Shown here piece by piece: positions 25,446 to 35,360 of a DNA stretch of 64,000 nt. Each line of letters opens with the position of its first letter. Position 1 is the stretch's first letter. The stretch lies in contig NC_008268.1 of assembly GCF_000014565.1 (NCBI RefSeq), positions 7,630,501 to 7,694,500 of the forward strand. Direction: 5' to 3'. The DNA is from Rhodococcus jostii RHA1. Its GTDB lineage: Bacteria; Actinomycetota; Actinomycetes; Mycobacteriales; Mycobacteriaceae. The position numbers and the translations under genes are program-made. Under the pieces are notes generated by a model. That model did no database searches and was not told the origin of the DNA. It worked only from the letters and a program-made list of their open reading frames with translations.

Positions 25446-25766
25446 GTGGCCCTTCCCCAGTTGACTGATGAGCAGCGCGCTGCTGCTTTGGAGAAGGCAG
25501 CTGCTGCCCGCAAGGCCAGGGCTGAGCTCAAGGAGCGCCTGAAGCGTGGTGGCACCGACCTCAAGCAGGTTCTCAAGGACGCCGAGGACGACGAGATCCT
25601 GGGCAAGATGAAGGTGTCGGCACTGCTCGAGGCGCTGCCCAAGGTGGGCAAGGTCAAGGCGCAGGAGATCATGACCGAGCTGGAGATCGCTCCGACCCGT
25701 CGCCTCCGTGGCCTCGGCGATCGGCAGCGGAAGGCCCTGCTCGCCAGGTTCGACTTCGAGGCCTGA
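25446..25766 (+). CDS. mihF: Integration host factor, actinobacterial type (mIHF)
   Basis: Nucleoid protein that bends DNA and was first found as the host factor for phage L5 integration; unrelated to E. coli IhfA/B. 106 residues starting [17 protein letters not shown], with a basic helix ([14 protein letters not shown]) and the helix-two-turn-helix region ([37 protein letters not shown]). Start GTG 25446 is fixed by GGAGGAA just upstream and by family length; the longer in-frame ORF beginning at 25350 adds unrelated residues. Followed 8 nt later by gmk, as in all relatives. Confidence 0.96.
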   Translation: MALPQLTDEQRAAALEKAAAARKARAELKERLKRGGTDLKQVLKDAEDDEILGKMKVSALLEALPKVGKVKAQEIMTELEIAPTRRLRGLGDRQRKALLARFDFEA

Positions 25767-25774
25767 GCACGACA

Positions 25775-26398
25775 GTGGTAGCTGACGCACAAGTGTCAGA
25801 GAGCAAGACCGCAGTGCGGAGGGGTCGGCTGGTAGTACTGGCCGGCCCCTCGGCCGTCGGTAAGTCCAGCGTGGTGCGACTCCTGCGTGAACGGATGCCG
25901 GAGCTCGTCTTCAGCGTGTCCGCGACGACGCGCGACCCACGCCCGGGCGAGGTGGACGGCAAGGACTACCGGTTCACCTCTCGCGACGAGTTCCAGCGGA
26001 TGATCGAATCCGGTGAGCTGCTCGAATGGGCCGAGATCCACGGCGGACTCCAGCTGTCGGGAACCCCGGCCGCACCCGTCCGCCGGGCCATCGAGCAGGG
26101 CAAACCGGTGCTGGTCGAGGTCGATCTCGCCGGTGCGCGGGCCGTCCGCGCCGCGATGCCGGAGGCTCTGCTCGTCTTCATGGCACCTCCGAGCTGGGAT
26201 GTGCTGGTCGAGAGATTGACCGGCCGGGGCACCGAATCCGCCGAGGTCGTGGAGCGGCGTCTCGCGACCGCGAGAGTCGAGCTGGAGGCGCAGGACGAGT
26301 TCGACGAGGTCATCGTGAACGAGGATGTCAGCCGATCGTGCGACGAGTTGGTATCCTTGTTGGTTGGACGACCGGAACAGTCCGAGTCGACCCACTAG
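25775..26398 (+). CDS. gmk: Guanylate kinase
   Basis: Phosphorylates GMP to GDP. 207 residues; P-loop [13 protein letters not shown] (about 22-34), GMP-binding [21 protein letters not shown], the lid region and [22 protein letters not shown]. The first about 20 residues extend the usual N-terminus. GTG 25775 is 8 nt after mihF, suggesting one transcript. rpoZ follows after 41 nt with its own good ribosome binding site. Confidence 0.95.
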   Translation: MVADAQVSESKTAVRRGRLVVLAGPSAVGKSSVVRLLRERMPELVFSVSATTRDPRPGEVDGKDYRFTSRDEFQRMIESGELLEWAEIHGGLQLSGTPAAPVRRAIEQGKPVLVEVDLAGARAVRAAMPEALLVFMAPPSWDVLVERLTGRGTESAEVVERRLATARVELEAQDEFDEVIVNEDVSRSCDELVSLLVGRPEQSESTH

Positions 26399-26439
26399 AT
26401 CTCACATCAACTAGCCAGAACTATTTCAGGAGATACCGA

Positions 26440-26745
26440 GTGAGCAGCACCCCCGCAGCAGCGTCCGCAACTCCCAGCCACGGCGCCCTGCCGGCTTACG
26501 ACACCCCGCTCGGCATCACCAATCCTCCGATCGACGAGCTTCTCGCCCGCACGTCGTCGAAGTACGCGCTGGTGATCTACGCGGCCAAGCGTGCGCGTCA
26601 GATCAACGATTACTACAACCAGCTCGGTGACGGCATCCTCGAGTACGTCGGCCCCCTCGTCGAGCCGGGCCTGCAGGAGAAGCCGCTGTCGATCGCGCTG
26701 CGTGAGATCCACTCCGATCTTCTCGAGCACACCGAAGGCGAGTGA
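26440..26745 (+). CDS. rpoZ: RNA polymerase omega subunit
   Basis: Assembles and stabilises the beta' subunit of RNA polymerase. 101 residues; [32 protein letters not shown] carries the conserved omega core (about residues 31-62), ending in [18 protein letters not shown] start with CAGGAGA 7 nt upstream. The gmk-rpoZ-coaBC-metK-priA order is the standard one. Its stop overlaps an in-frame GTG of coaBC's longer form. Confidence 0.96.
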   Translation: MSSTPAAASATPSHGALPAYDTPLGITNPPIDELLARTSSKYALVIYAAKRARQINDYYNQLGDGILEYVGPLVEPGLQEKPLSIALREIHSDLLEHTEGE

Positions 26746-26759
26746 GCGGAGGATCTGCC

Positions 26760-28064
26760 GTGCCTGAACAGGCAGCGGGCCCGGGCTCCGGGCACGCGAC
26801 GGATTCACCGGAACCGGTTCTCTCGGGGGCAGCCCGCAAGCGGATCGTCGTCGGTGTCGGCGGCGGCATCGCCGCGTACAAGAGCTGTGCCGTTATCCGG
26901 GCCTTCACGGAGGCCGGTCACCACGTGCGGGTCATCCCGACGGAGTCCGCGCTCGAGTTCGTCGGCAAGGCGACGTTCGAGGCGCTGTCGGGCAACCCCG
27001 TGCACACGGGTGTGTTCACCGACGTTCCACAGGTTCCGCATGTTCGTCTCGGGCAGGAAGCGGATCTCGTCGTCATCGCGCCCGCCACCGCCGACCTCAT
27101 GGCGCGGGCCGTGGCGGGACGCGCGGACGACCTCCTGACCGCGACGCTGCTCACCGCACGATGTCCCGTGGTGTTCGCTCCCGCGATGCACACGGAGATG
27201 TGGGAGCACCCGGCCACCGTCGCCAACGTCGCCACCCTGCGCGCTCGCGGCGTGACCGTGATCGAACCGGCGTCCGGCCGCCTCACCGGCAAGGACACCG
27301 GCGCAGGCCGGCTGCCCGAACCCGACGAGATCGTCGGGTTGGCGTCGCTGCTGGTCGAGCGTCCCGACGCGCTGCCTCGTGATCTCGAGGGCCGGCGGGT
27401 CCTCGTGTCCGCGGGCGGCACCCGCGAACCACTCGACCCGGTGCGATTCCTCGGTAACCGCAGTTCGGGCAAGCAGGGCTATGCCATCGCCCGGCTCGCC
27501 GTGCAGCGCGGGGCCGAGGTCACCCTCGTCTCCGGCTATACCGCCGGACTCGCCGACCCGGCCGCTGTCGACGTGGTGCACGTCCGCACGGCCGAAGACA
27601 TGCGGGTCGCGGTCGCCAAGCACGCGCCCGGGTTCGACGCCGTGATCATGGCCGCGGCGGTGGCCGACTTCCGGCCGTCGACGACGGTGGCGAGCAAGAT
27701 CAAGAAGGGTGCGGGCGAGCCCGACTCGATTGCACTCACCAAGAACGAGGACATCCTCGCCGGCCTGGTCCAGTCGAGGAGGGACGGCGAGATCCCGTCG
27801 AAGACCGTGATCGTCGGATTCGCGGCCGAGACGGGCGACGCCGACGGCGACGTCCTCACGTACGCGCGGGCCAAGCTCGCGCGAAAGGGCTGCGACCTCC
27901 TCGTCGTCAACGCGGTCGGCGAGGGCAAGGCGTTCGAGGTCGACCACAACGACGGGTGGCTGCTCGGAGCCGACGGTTCCGAGTCCGCGCTCGAGCACGG
28001 ATCGAAGGCGTTGATGGCCAGCCGGGTACTCGACGCCGTCGACCAGCTGTTCCGGACACTCTGA
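26760..28064 (+). CDS. coaBC: Bifunctional phosphopantothenoylcysteine decarboxylase / phosphopantothenate-cysteine ligase
   Basis: Two consecutive steps of coenzyme A synthesis. N-terminal CoaC is an FMN-binding HFCD flavoprotein (GVGGGIAAYKSC near residue 30; APAMHTEMWEHPA with the catalytic-loop Asn replaced in the usual actinobacterial way; TGAGRLPEPDEI). C-terminal CoaB starts at VLVSAGGTREPLDPVRFLGNRSSGKQGYA (about residue 210) and has KNEDIL with the catalytic lysine. GTG 26760 gives 434 residues and has GGAGGA 6 nt upstream; GTG 26742, overlapping rpoZ, would add six residues. Confidence 0.94.
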   Translation: MPEQAAGPGSGHATDSPEPVLSGAARKRIVVGVGGGIAAYKSCAVIRAFTEAGHHVRVIPTESALEFVGKATFEALSGNPVHTGVFTDVPQVPHVRLGQEADLVVIAPATADLMARAVAGRADDLLTATLLTARCPVVFAPAMHTEMWEHPATVANVATLRARGVTVIEPASGRLTGKDTGAGRLPEPDEIVGLASLLVERPDALPRDLEGRRVLVSAGGTREPLDPVRFLGNRSSGKQGYAIARLAVQRGAEVTLVSGYTAGLADPAAVDVVHVRTAEDMRVAVAKHAPGFDAVIMAAAVADFRPSTTVASKIKKGAGEPDSIALTKNEDILAGLVQSRRDGEIPSKTVIVGFAAETGDADGDVLTYARAKLARKGCDLLVVNAVGEGKAFEVDHNDGWLLGADGSESALEHGSKALMASRVLDAVDQLFRTL

Positions 28065-28196
28065 CGGAAAATCCGGCAGAGTTTCGGTGATTCGAAAGGT
28101 GTCACTCCCGCCGGGGTGGCGCTAGGGTCGTTCGCGGTATTACGCAGCTAAGCTGTTTTCACGTGCTGTTCAGGACAACTGTCGAGAGGGAATTCT

Positions 28197-29411
28197 GTGA
28201 GCCAGTCCGGTAGTCGGCTATTCACCAGTGAGTCTGTGACCGAGGGGCACCCGGACAAGATTTGTGATGCGATCAGCGACTCCATCCTCGACGCGCTCCT
28301 CACCGACGACCCGCGCGCCCGCGTCGCCGTCGAGACCCTCGTGACCACCGGACAGGTCCACGTCGCCGGTGAGGTCACGACCAGCGCATACGCCGACATC
28401 CCCAAGATCGTGCGCGACACCGTGCTCGAGATCGGGTACGACTCCTCGGCCAAGGGCTTCGACGGCAACTCCTGCGGAGTCAATGTCGCGATCGGTGCAC
28501 AGTCCCCGGAGATCGCCCAGGGCGTCGACCACTCGCACGAGGTCCGCACCGGCGAACTGAGCGACGACGAGATCGACCGTCAGGGCGCCGGCGACCAGGG
28601 ACTGATGTTCGGGTTCGCCACCACCGACACCCCGGAACTGATGCCGCTGCCGATCGCGCTGGCGCACCGCCTGTCGCGGCGTCTCACCGAGGTCCGCAAG
28701 TCCGGTGTCCTGCCGTACCTGCGCCCGGACGGCAAGACCCAGGTCACCATCGAATACGACGGTGACAAGGCGGTTCGCCTCGACACCGTGGTCATCTCGA
28801 CGCAGCACGCCGCCGACATCGACCTCGACAACCTGCTCACCCCGGATCTGCGGGAGAAGGTTCTCGGATCGGTTCTCGCCGAGATCGACATGCCCGAACT
28901 CGACGTCTCGGACATCCGTCTGCTCGTCAACCCCACCGGCAAGTTCGTGCTCGGCGGCCCGATGGGTGACGCCGGCCTGACGGGTCGCAAGATCATCGTC
29001 GACACCTACGGCGGAATGGCCCGCCACGGCGGCGGCGCGTTCTCCGGCAAGGACCCCTCGAAGGTCGACCGGTCGGCGGCCTACGCCATGCGCTGGGTGG
29101 CCAAGAACGCGGTCGCGGCAGGCCTCGCCGACCGGATCGAGGTCCAGGTGGCGTACGCGATCGGCAAGGCGGCGCCGGTGGGTCTGTTCGTCGAGACGTT
29201 CGGTACCGAGAAGACGGATCCGGCGCGGATCCAGCAGGCCATCACCGAAACGTTCGACCTGCGGCCCGGCGCCATCATCCGCGACCTCGACCTGCTGCGT
29301 CCGATCTACGCGCAGACCGCGGCCTACGGCCACTTCGGTCGCACCGACATCGACCTCCCGTGGGAGAGCATCGACCGGGCGGAGAAGCTGCGGGCAGCCG
29401 CAGGCCTCTGA
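28197..29411 (+). CDS. metK: S-adenosylmethionine synthetase
   Basis: Makes SAM from methionine and ATP. 404 residues with the three repeated domains; [20 protein letters not shown] (about 10-29), the hexapeptide GAGDQG, and the glycine-rich [19 protein letters not shown] (about 280-298) with [14 protein letters not shown] start after GAGAGGGAA. The 132-nt upstream gap holds two TANNNT candidates (28123-28128, 28149-28154). I looked for, and do not see, a SAM riboswitch. Confidence 0.96.
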   Translation: MSQSGSRLFTSESVTEGHPDKICDAISDSILDALLTDDPRARVAVETLVTTGQVHVAGEVTTSAYADIPKIVRDTVLEIGYDSSAKGFDGNSCGVNVAIGAQSPEIAQGVDHSHEVRTGELSDDEIDRQGAGDQGLMFGFATTDTPELMPLPIALAHRLSRRLTEVRKSGVLPYLRPDGKTQVTIEYDGDKAVRLDTVVISTQHAADIDLDNLLTPDLREKVLGSVLAEIDMPELDVSDIRLLVNPTGKFVLGGPMGDAGLTGRKIIVDTYGGMARHGGGAFSGKDPSKVDRSAAYAMRWVAKNAVAAGLADRIEVQVAYAIGKAAPVGLFVETFGTEKTDPARIQQAITETFDLRPGAIIRDLDLLRPIYAQTAAYGHFGRTDIDLPWESIDRAEKLRAAAGL

Positions 29412-29457
29412 TCGGTAGTCACGGCGCGACGGGCGCCGCTCCGGTAGGGGCCGTCGC

Positions 29458-31476
29458 GTGAGCGCGGAAAAGGTTGCGGCAGAAGTCGATCCGGTTGCCC
29501 GGGTGCTGCCGCTGCTTCCGCTTGCCCACCTCGACCGCGAATTCGACTACCTCGTTCCGCAGGACCTCGACGAGCAGGCGCGGCCCGGGGTCCGGGTGCG
29601 CATCCGGTTCGCCGGGCGTCTGGTCGACGGGTTCGTCGTCTCCCGGAACGCGACGAGCGACCATCAGGGCCGTTTCGGCTGGCTCGAACGGGTGATCTCG
29701 CCCGAGCGGGTCCTGACCGAGGAGATCACCCGGGTGGTCGACCTCGTCGCCGGCCGATATGCCGGAACCCGCGCGGACGTCCTGCGGCTCGCGATCCCGC
29801 CGAGGCACGCGCGGGCGGAGTCCGAGGCGGCGTCCGAACCCCCCGAGGTGCCGGACAGCGCGATCGAGACCGAGGCGTGGGACCGGTACGTGCACGGCGG
29901 CGCATTCCTGACCGCACTGTCGGGGGAGCGTGCCCCGCGCGCGGTCTGGCAGGCGCTCCCCGGCGAGGACTGGCCTGCGCGTCTCGCGGAACTGTCGGGG
30001 CTCGTCGCCGCCACCGGGGCGAGCACCGTCGTCGTCGTTCCCGATCAGCGTGATCTCGACCGTGTGGTCGCGGCGGTGGAAAAGCTCCTGGGCAAGGACG
30101 CGGTCGTCGGACTTGCCGCCGGTCTCGGTCCGGCCCTGCGGTACCGGCGTTGGCTGGCGGCGCTGCGCGGGACGGCCAAGGTCGTCGTCGGGACCCGGAG
30201 TTCGGTGTTCGCGCCGACGCCGCGCACCGGGCTGATCGTGGTCTGGGACGACGGGGACGACAACCATTCCGAGCCGCGCGCACCCTATCCGCACGCCCGA
30301 GAGGTGGCGCTGCTCCGCGCGTACGCCAGTGGTTGCGCGGTGGTGCTGGCCGGTCACGCGCGCACCGCGGAGGCGCAGGCCCTGGTCGACTCGGGGTGGG
30401 CGCACGACCTCGTGGCCTCCCGGGACTCGGTGCGGGCGGCCGCCCCGAAGATCACCGCACTCGCGGACAGTGACCACGCCCTGGCCCGCGATCCCGGTGC
30501 GCGCGCGGCCCGGTTGCCCGCGATCGCGTTCGCGGCTGCCCGGGAGGCGCTCGGCGCCGGCCGGGGAGTGCTGGTCCAGGTGCCCCGGCGCGGCTACGTG
30601 CCCAGCCTCGCGTGCGGCAAATGCCGGGCGCCCGCGCGATGCCGACGATGCAACGGACCTCTCGCGCTGCCGTCCGCGGCCGGCCCGGACGGGGCGGGGA
30701 CGCCCGCGTGCCGATGGTGTGGCGTCGCCGACGCCGCACACCGCTGCCACGCGTGCGGAGCGAAGGCGCTGCGGGCCGTCGTGGTCGGTGCCGGACGGAC
30801 CGCCGAGGAACTGGGTCGCGCGTTTCCCGGGGTGCCCGTCCGGATGTCGGGGGGCACGGACGTCGTGGACGAGGTGAAGCAGGGTCCCACCCTCGTGGTG
30901 TCGACGGTCGGGGCCGAACCGGTGATGCCGGGCGGCTACGGCGCGGCGTTGCTGCTCGACGGCTGGGCGCTGCTGGGCCGTCCCGACCTGCGCGCCGCGG
31001 AGGAGACGCTGCGCCGGTGGATGACGGCGTCGTCGCTCGTGCGGCCGTTCGCCGAGGGCGGTCAGGTGGTCGTGGTCGCCGATTCGGGGATTCCGACCGT
31101 GCAGGCGCTGGTTCGCTGGGATCCGGTCGGTCATGCCCGTGCGCAGTACGAGGAGCGGGCCGAAGTCGGATTTCCGCCCGCCATCCACCTCGCGGCGATC
31201 GACGGCAGTGCGAAGGCGATCGCCGATCTCCTGGACCTCGCCGACCTGCCGGCGAATGCGGAATTGCTCGGCCCGGTCGAGTTGCCTGCGGGGGAGCGGC
31301 TGCCGTTCTCCGGCGACGCGCCCGAGCCCGCGGACGTGGAGCGCATGCTGATCCGGGTGCCGCGGGGCGAGGGGAAGCCTCTGGCCAAAGCGCTGGGAGA
31401 GGCGCAGTCGGTGCGCAGTGCGCGCAAGGACTCGCAGCCTGCCCGCGTCCAGATCGACCCCATTCGCATCGGCTAG
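29458..31476 (+). CDS. priA: PriA-like primosomal protein N' lacking helicase motifs
   Basis: 672 residues aligned with PriA: N-terminal 3'-end-binding domain (LPLLPLAHLDREFDYLVP), helicase-like lobes and the eight-cysteine zinc region (CGKCRAPARCRRC, then CRWCG and CHACG, about residues 385-440). The ATPase signatures are lost: where PriA has GxxGxGKT the region reads LPGEDWPARL, and the DEEH box reads WDDGDD followed by NHSEPRAPYPHAREVAL. Actinobacterial PriA is generally described as missing these motifs, so it probably binds forks and partners without unwinding DNA. GTG start 46 nt after metK. Confidence 0.88.
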   Translation: MSAEKVAAEVDPVARVLPLLPLAHLDREFDYLVPQDLDEQARPGVRVRIRFAGRLVDGFVVSRNATSDHQGRFGWLERVISPERVLTEEITRVVDLVAGRYAGTRADVLRLAIPPRHARAESEAASEPPEVPDSAIETEAWDRYVHGGAFLTALSGERAPRAVWQALPGEDWPARLAELSGLVAATGASTVVVVPDQRDLDRVVAAVEKLLGKDAVVGLAAGLGPALRYRRWLAALRGTAKVVVGTRSSVFAPTPRTGLIVVWDDGDDNHSEPRAPYPHAREVALLRAYASGCAVVLAGHARTAEAQALVDSGWAHDLVASRDSVRAAAPKITALADSDHALARDPGARAARLPAIAFAAAREALGAGRGVLVQVPRRGYVPSLACGKCRAPARCRRCNGPLALPSAAGPDGAGTPACRWCGVADAAHRCHACGAKALRAVVVGAGRTAEELGRAFPGVPVRMSGGTDVVDEVKQGPTLVVSTVGAEPVMPGGYGAALLLDGWALLGRPDLRAAEETLRRWMTASSLVRPFAEGGQVVVVADSGIPTVQALVRWDPVGHARAQYEERAEVGFPPAIHLAAIDGSAKAIADLLDLADLPANAELLGPVELPAGERLPFSGDAPEPADVERMLIRVPRGEGKPLAKALGEAQSVRSARKDSQPARVQIDPIRIG

Positions 31477-31492
31477 TTCGGCCCCGGGGTGA

Positions 31493-33076
<1,584 letters not shown>

Positions 33077-33163
33077 GCGCGAACGCCTCCGGACTCGGCA
33101 GGCGCAGCGCCCGCGAGTCCGGGGGCGACTTGACCACCGTCACAGAAAAGGACCTTGCCGAGT

Positions 33164-33199
33164 GTCAATTGACGATATATCGTTGATGCATCATCGATA
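33164..33199. promoter_or_regulatory. Clustered palindromes upstream of padR (probable operator)
   Basis: Three overlapping elements lie within 36 bp: GTCAATTGAC (33164-33173, perfect), ACGATATATCGT (33172-33183, perfect) and a 22-bp near-perfect palindrome at 33178-33199 with one mismatched pair, centred on TGATGCATCA. The AT-rich block ends a few bases before the padR ribosome binding site, so binding would block the gene's own expression. Autoregulation by the PadR protein is the simplest reading. Confidence 0.7.
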
Positions 33200-33215
33200 C
33201 AGAAGGAGGCTGATG

Positions 33216-33872
33216 ATGGAAAACTTCCATTTCGAACACAGGGGTCCCCGACGGGACCGATTCGCGCGCGAACGGACGGGGCGGCCCGAGGGGCCCCACC
33301 GTCACGGACACCGGCGAGGCCGCTTCGGGCCCGAGGGCGATCCCGGGTTCGGCCCGGGAATGCACTTCGGCCGCGGACGCGGACGGGGTGGCAGGGGGCG
33401 GCGCGGCGATGTCCGCTCCGCGATCCTGCTGTTGCTCACCGAGGAGCCGATGCACGGCTACGAGCTGATTCAGCAGATCGTCGAACGCAGCGACGGGGTG
33501 TGGAAGCCAAGCCCGGGCTCGATCTACCCCGCGCTGTCACAGCTCGAGGACGAGGGTCTGGTGCTGATCGAAAAGGTGGCGGGCCGCAAGACCGCACGCC
33601 TGACGGACGAGGGCGAGGCCTTCGTCGAAGCGAACAAGACCGAACTCGGCACCCCGTGGGACGACGTGCGGGAGAGTGTCGGCAGGCCAGCCGAGGACCT
33701 GCGGGGTCTGATCGGGCTGCTGATGGGTGCTGCGGGGCAGGTCGCCGCCGTCGGTGACGACGAACAGGTCCGGCGTGCCGGCGAGATTCTCACCGAGGCG
33801 CGTCGCGCGATGTATCGCCTTCTCGCGGAAGACGATCAGAGCGAAGCCGGCAAGGATGACACCGACTCGTAG
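33216..33872 (+). CDS. PadR-family transcriptional regulator with Arg/Gly/His-rich N-terminus
   Basis: 218 residues. The first about 65 are Arg-, Gly- and His-rich ([16 protein letters not shown]), which is unusual for a PadR protein and could add DNA or metal binding. The winged helix follows: LLLLTEEPMHGYELIQQIVERSDGVWKPSPGSIYPALSQLEDEGLV, with the PadR signature Y-P-x-L-x-x-L-E and the wing in AGRKTARLTDEG. The C-terminal helices are the dimerisation arm. AAGGAGG lies 6 nt before ATG 33216 (ATG 33213 also possible). Palindromic DNA directly upstream suggests autoregulation. No transporter is adjacent, so the target regulon is unknown. Confidence 0.85.
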   Translation: MENFHFEHRGPRRDRFARERTGRPEGPHRHGHRRGRFGPEGDPGFGPGMHFGRGRGRGGRGRRGDVRSAILLLLTEEPMHGYELIQQIVERSDGVWKPSPGSIYPALSQLEDEGLVLIEKVAGRKTARLTDEGEAFVEANKTELGTPWDDVRESVGRPAEDLRGLIGLLMGAAGQVAAVGDDEQVRRAGEILTEARRAMYRLLAEDDQSEAGKDDTDS

Positions 33873-33970
33873 GGCGTCGCGACTCACCGCGGGCCCGCCG
33901 TCTCGACGCGACAGCGTGTGCACATTCTGGGAAAGTTCACGGAGATGTCACGGCGAAGTCGGGAGAGATC

Positions 33971-34948
33971 ATGAGATTTCGGGGTGCCGGTGCGGTCGTC
34001 GCGGGTGTTGTCCTGCTGATGTCCGGCGCAGTGTCCACCGCCCATGCGGACGACGCCTCACCGCCCCAACCCGTCGTGCCCGCCACGGCCGGGCTTCCCC
34101 AGACCGGACGTAGTGCCGCCGCCGCATATGCGCACGAGCACCCGGGCACCGCGCCCGCGGGATCGAACGACTTCTCCTGCACACCTTCCCCGGACCACCC
34201 CGAGCCGGTGGTGCTCGCACACGGCACCGACGCCAGCGCCTACGCGGACTGGGCCGCCCTGTCGCCGATGCTCGCCGCGGACGGCTACTGCGTGTTCGCA
34301 CTCAACTACGGCGGAGCGCCGGGTGCCGATACGTACGGCACCGAGGACATCGTCGCGAGCGCGGAGCAGTTCGGCCGATTCGTCGACCGGGTCCGCGACG
34401 CGACCGGCGCCGACAAGGTCGACACGGTCGGATACTCGCAAGGTGCGAACGTCACGCGGTACTACGTCAACAAGCTCGGCGGCGCCCCGTTCGTCGACCA
34501 CTGGGTCGGACTGGCGTCGCCCAGCTACGGGGGAGTGATGTACGGCCTCGTTCCGATCGTCCAGGCGCTTCCCGGCGGACCGGATTTCGCCCGCACGGTG
34601 ACATCGGTGGCCGTCAGCCAGCAGATGCAGGGCTCGCCGTTCATGAACGCCCTCAACGCGGGCGGTGACACCGTGCCCGGTGTCGCGTACACGACGATCG
34701 GGTCTCGGTACGACGAGATGATCCAGCCGTACACGAACATGGCGCTCCACGGCGCCGGGGCCGACAACATCCTGATCCAGGATCGATGCCCCCAGGACGG
34801 CACCGGACATTTCCAGGCGCCCTACGATCCGTTCGCGCTCGACCTCGTCCGGGCGGCGCTCGACCCGGACGCGACTCCGCTGGCTCGTTGCGAGTTCGTC
34901 CCGGTCGGTGCGGGTATTCCGCAGGTGATTCTCGACAGCAACAGATAG
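33971..34948 (+). CDS. Secreted lipase/esterase (alpha/beta hydrolase, Lipase_2-like)
   Basis: 325 residues with a Sec signal peptide (MRFRGAGAVVAGVVLLMSGAVSTAHA, cleavage after AHA near residue 26). The mature protein is an alpha/beta hydrolase: oxyanion region VVLAHGTDASAYADW, the nucleophile elbow GYSQG (about residue 158), a likely Asp in the SRYDEM region and His in GTGHFQAP. Four cysteines (CTPSP, YCVF, DRCP, ARCE) could form two disulfides, as in secreted actinobacterial lipases. Substrate is probably short- to long-chain acyl esters. GGGAGAGATC precedes the ATG. A strong terminator follows. Confidence 0.85.
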   Translation: MRFRGAGAVVAGVVLLMSGAVSTAHADDASPPQPVVPATAGLPQTGRSAAAAYAHEHPGTAPAGSNDFSCTPSPDHPEPVVLAHGTDASAYADWAALSPMLAADGYCVFALNYGGAPGADTYGTEDIVASAEQFGRFVDRVRDATGADKVDTVGYSQGANVTRYYVNKLGGAPFVDHWVGLASPSYGGVMYGLVPIVQALPGGPDFARTVTSVAVSQQMQGSPFMNALNAGGDTVPGVAYTTIGSRYDEMIQPYTNMALHGAGADNILIQDRCPQDGTGHFQAPYDPFALDLVRAALDPDATPLARCEFVPVGAGIPQVILDSNR

Positions 34949-34961
34949 ACCCACGAATGAG

Positions 34962-34992
34962 GCGGGGAGCCGTGCGCTGTACGGCTCCCCGC
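34962..34992. terminator. Perfect 12-bp hairpin terminator after the lipase gene
   Basis: GCGGGGAGCCGT (34962-34973) and ACGGCTCCCCGC (34981-34992) pair perfectly around a 7-nt loop, with TTCCTCGTGTGTG after it. It is placed to stop transcription from the lipase and from the small minus-strand frame ending at 35008. Confidence 0.75.
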
Positions 34993-35007
34993 TTCCTCGT
35001 GTGTGTG

Positions 35008-35169
35008 CTACTCCGCCAGTTTCGCGGCGGCCTGCGCCCACAGGAAGTACTTGTCGGTGCCGAGGTCCTTCACGGTCTCGATGTCGAACGCGGCCGCGAG
35101 GTGTTCGGCGTCGGAATCGCTCACGCCCTGCAGGGCGGCGACGGGGGCACCGGCCTCGGAACAGTCAAT
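35008..35169 (-). CDS. Small conserved-looking frame of unknown function, no standard start codon
   Basis: In a roughly 350-bp gap the minus strand encodes [20 protein letters not shown], then [20 protein letters not shown] and [11 protein letters not shown]. This looks like real protein: helix-hairpin-helix-type spacing, a clean stop and a bidirectional terminator behind it. No ATG, GTG or TTG exists in frame near the expected N-terminus; an ATT codon at 35167-35169 would give 53 residues, and the first standard start (GTG, ending at 35124) gives 38. It is either a gene with a rare start or the 3' remnant of a decayed gene. Function unknown. Confidence 0.4.
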   Translation of the reverse strand: MDCSEAGAPVAALQGVSDSDAEHLAAAFDIETVKDLGTDKYFLWAQAAAKLAE

Positions 35170-35252
35170 ACCCGTCCGCCGTCGCTGTGTGCGGTTCTGC
35201 GGAATCGATTCGCCGACTGTTCGCCGAGTGTTATGGCCCGGGGCCGACTCCC

Positions 35253-35258
35253 TAGACT
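35253..35258 (+). promoter_or_regulatory. Candidate -10 box for the fmt-rsmB operon
   Basis: TAGACT fits TANNNT. A start about 7 nt downstream would give an fmt leader of roughly 85 nt that includes a small upstream frame. The -35 region (TTATGG at 35231-35236) is weak. Confidence 0.4.
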
Positions 35259-35294
35259 GGTCGGCACATCGTCGATCAAAGGGGAGCTTTCTTC

Positions 35295-35360
35295 GTGAGT
35301 ATCGTTTCGGCCCGCGCAGCGGTCCACCGTCCGTCGTGTGGGTCGCCGACGTGCGCATAG
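35295..35360 (+). CDS. Possible 21-codon upstream frame overlapping the fmt start
   Basis: A GTG at 35295 has GGGGAG 8 nt upstream and opens a frame of 21 codons ([20 protein letters not shown] plus Ala) that ends at TAG 35358-35360, 10 nt inside fmt. The fmt start itself has no good ribosome binding site. The arrangement suggests translational coupling through a leader peptide. It is short, so chance cannot be excluded. Confidence 0.4.
   Translation: MSIVSARAAVHRPSCGSPTCA

Noticed and set aside
28065..28196. Possible SAM riboswitch upstream of metK
   Set aside because: I looked for the paired arms and conserved cores of known SAM riboswitches and found none; the gap is short and has only promoter-like boxes.
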